From: Patescibacteria group bacterium | Lineage (GTDB): Bacteria; Patescibacteriota; Minisyncoccia; Minisyncoccales; CG1-02-41-26 | DNA: 10,983 nucleotides | Direction: 5' to 3' | Assembly: GCA_018830365.1 (NCBI GenBank) | Contig: JAHJSK010000091.1 | Coordinates: 1-10,983, forward strand | Part shown: piece after piece, positions 10,983 to 10,983 of the stretch | How the letters are laid out: each line of letters starts with the position of its first letter | How positions within the stretch are numbered: the first letter of the stretch is position 1 | Notes under the pieces: model-generated | What the model was told of the DNA's origin: nothing | Seen by the model: the letters and a program-made list of their open reading frames with translations, nothing else | The model's database searches: none | Position numbers and translations under genes: made by a program

Positions 10983-10983
10983 A

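Overview
The window is AT-rich, with short intergenic gaps and a compact gene set: peptidoglycan synthesis, the diaminopimelate (DAP)/lysine pathway, glycolysis, a type IV pilus/type II secretion ATPase, and two small toxin-antitoxin pairs. Protein style, lysine/isoleucine-rich composition and weak or absent Shine-Dalgarno sequences at most starts suggest a small-genome member of the Patescibacteria (Candidate Phyla Radiation). This is an inference, not a phylogenetic result. TGA appears to be used as a stop (end of the HicA-like gene), so the Gracilibacteria/Absconditabacteria recoding is not indicated.

Layout, left to right. (1) 2-1171, + strand: the C-terminal transpeptidase part of PBP2, cut by the window edge, converging on (2) a GspE/PilB ATPase on the - strand. 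(3) 2583-2707: a GC-rich cluster of tiny hairpins between the ATPase and lysA. (4) lysA on the - strand. Its promoter lies back to back with that of (5) a 60-residue + strand gene that has its own promoter, a strong ribosome binding site and a terminator. (6) dapL followed within 6 bp by hicB and hicA, all - strand, ending in a terminator that abuts the small gene's terminator. (7) A dinJ-yafQ-like pair with a near-consensus promoter. (8) A 2,3-bisphosphoglycerate-dependent phosphoglycerate mutase. (9) A small ArsR-type regulator bracketed by three related 30-bp palindromes. (10) A 465-bp gene-free stretch (8376-8840) filled with repeats, two of the palindromes and a long hairpin element. (11) tpiA and rodA, probably co-transcribed on the - strand. 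(12) The C-terminus of a DUF1566/Lcl-like protein ending in its own terminator, cut by the right window edge.

How the genes fit together: DapL makes LL-DAP, the DAP precursor for peptidoglycan cross-linking, and LysA turns meso-DAP into lysine. PBP2 and RodA are the transpeptidase and glycosyltransferase of the elongation machinery that uses such precursors. TpiA and phosphoglycerate mutase belong to lower glycolysis. The two toxin-antitoxin pairs flank dapL.

The most unusual material is non-coding. A palindrome family with compensating arm changes surrounds, and overlaps the predicted promoter of, the ArsR-like gene. A 133-bp inverted-repeat element carries a G-rich loop in an AT-rich background. 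Heptanucleotide tandem repeats sit just upstream of three start codons, and related heptamers lie inside tpiA. Short insertions are carried in frame inside tpiA and the secretion ATPase. The small + strand gene is the best candidate for an undescribed gene product.
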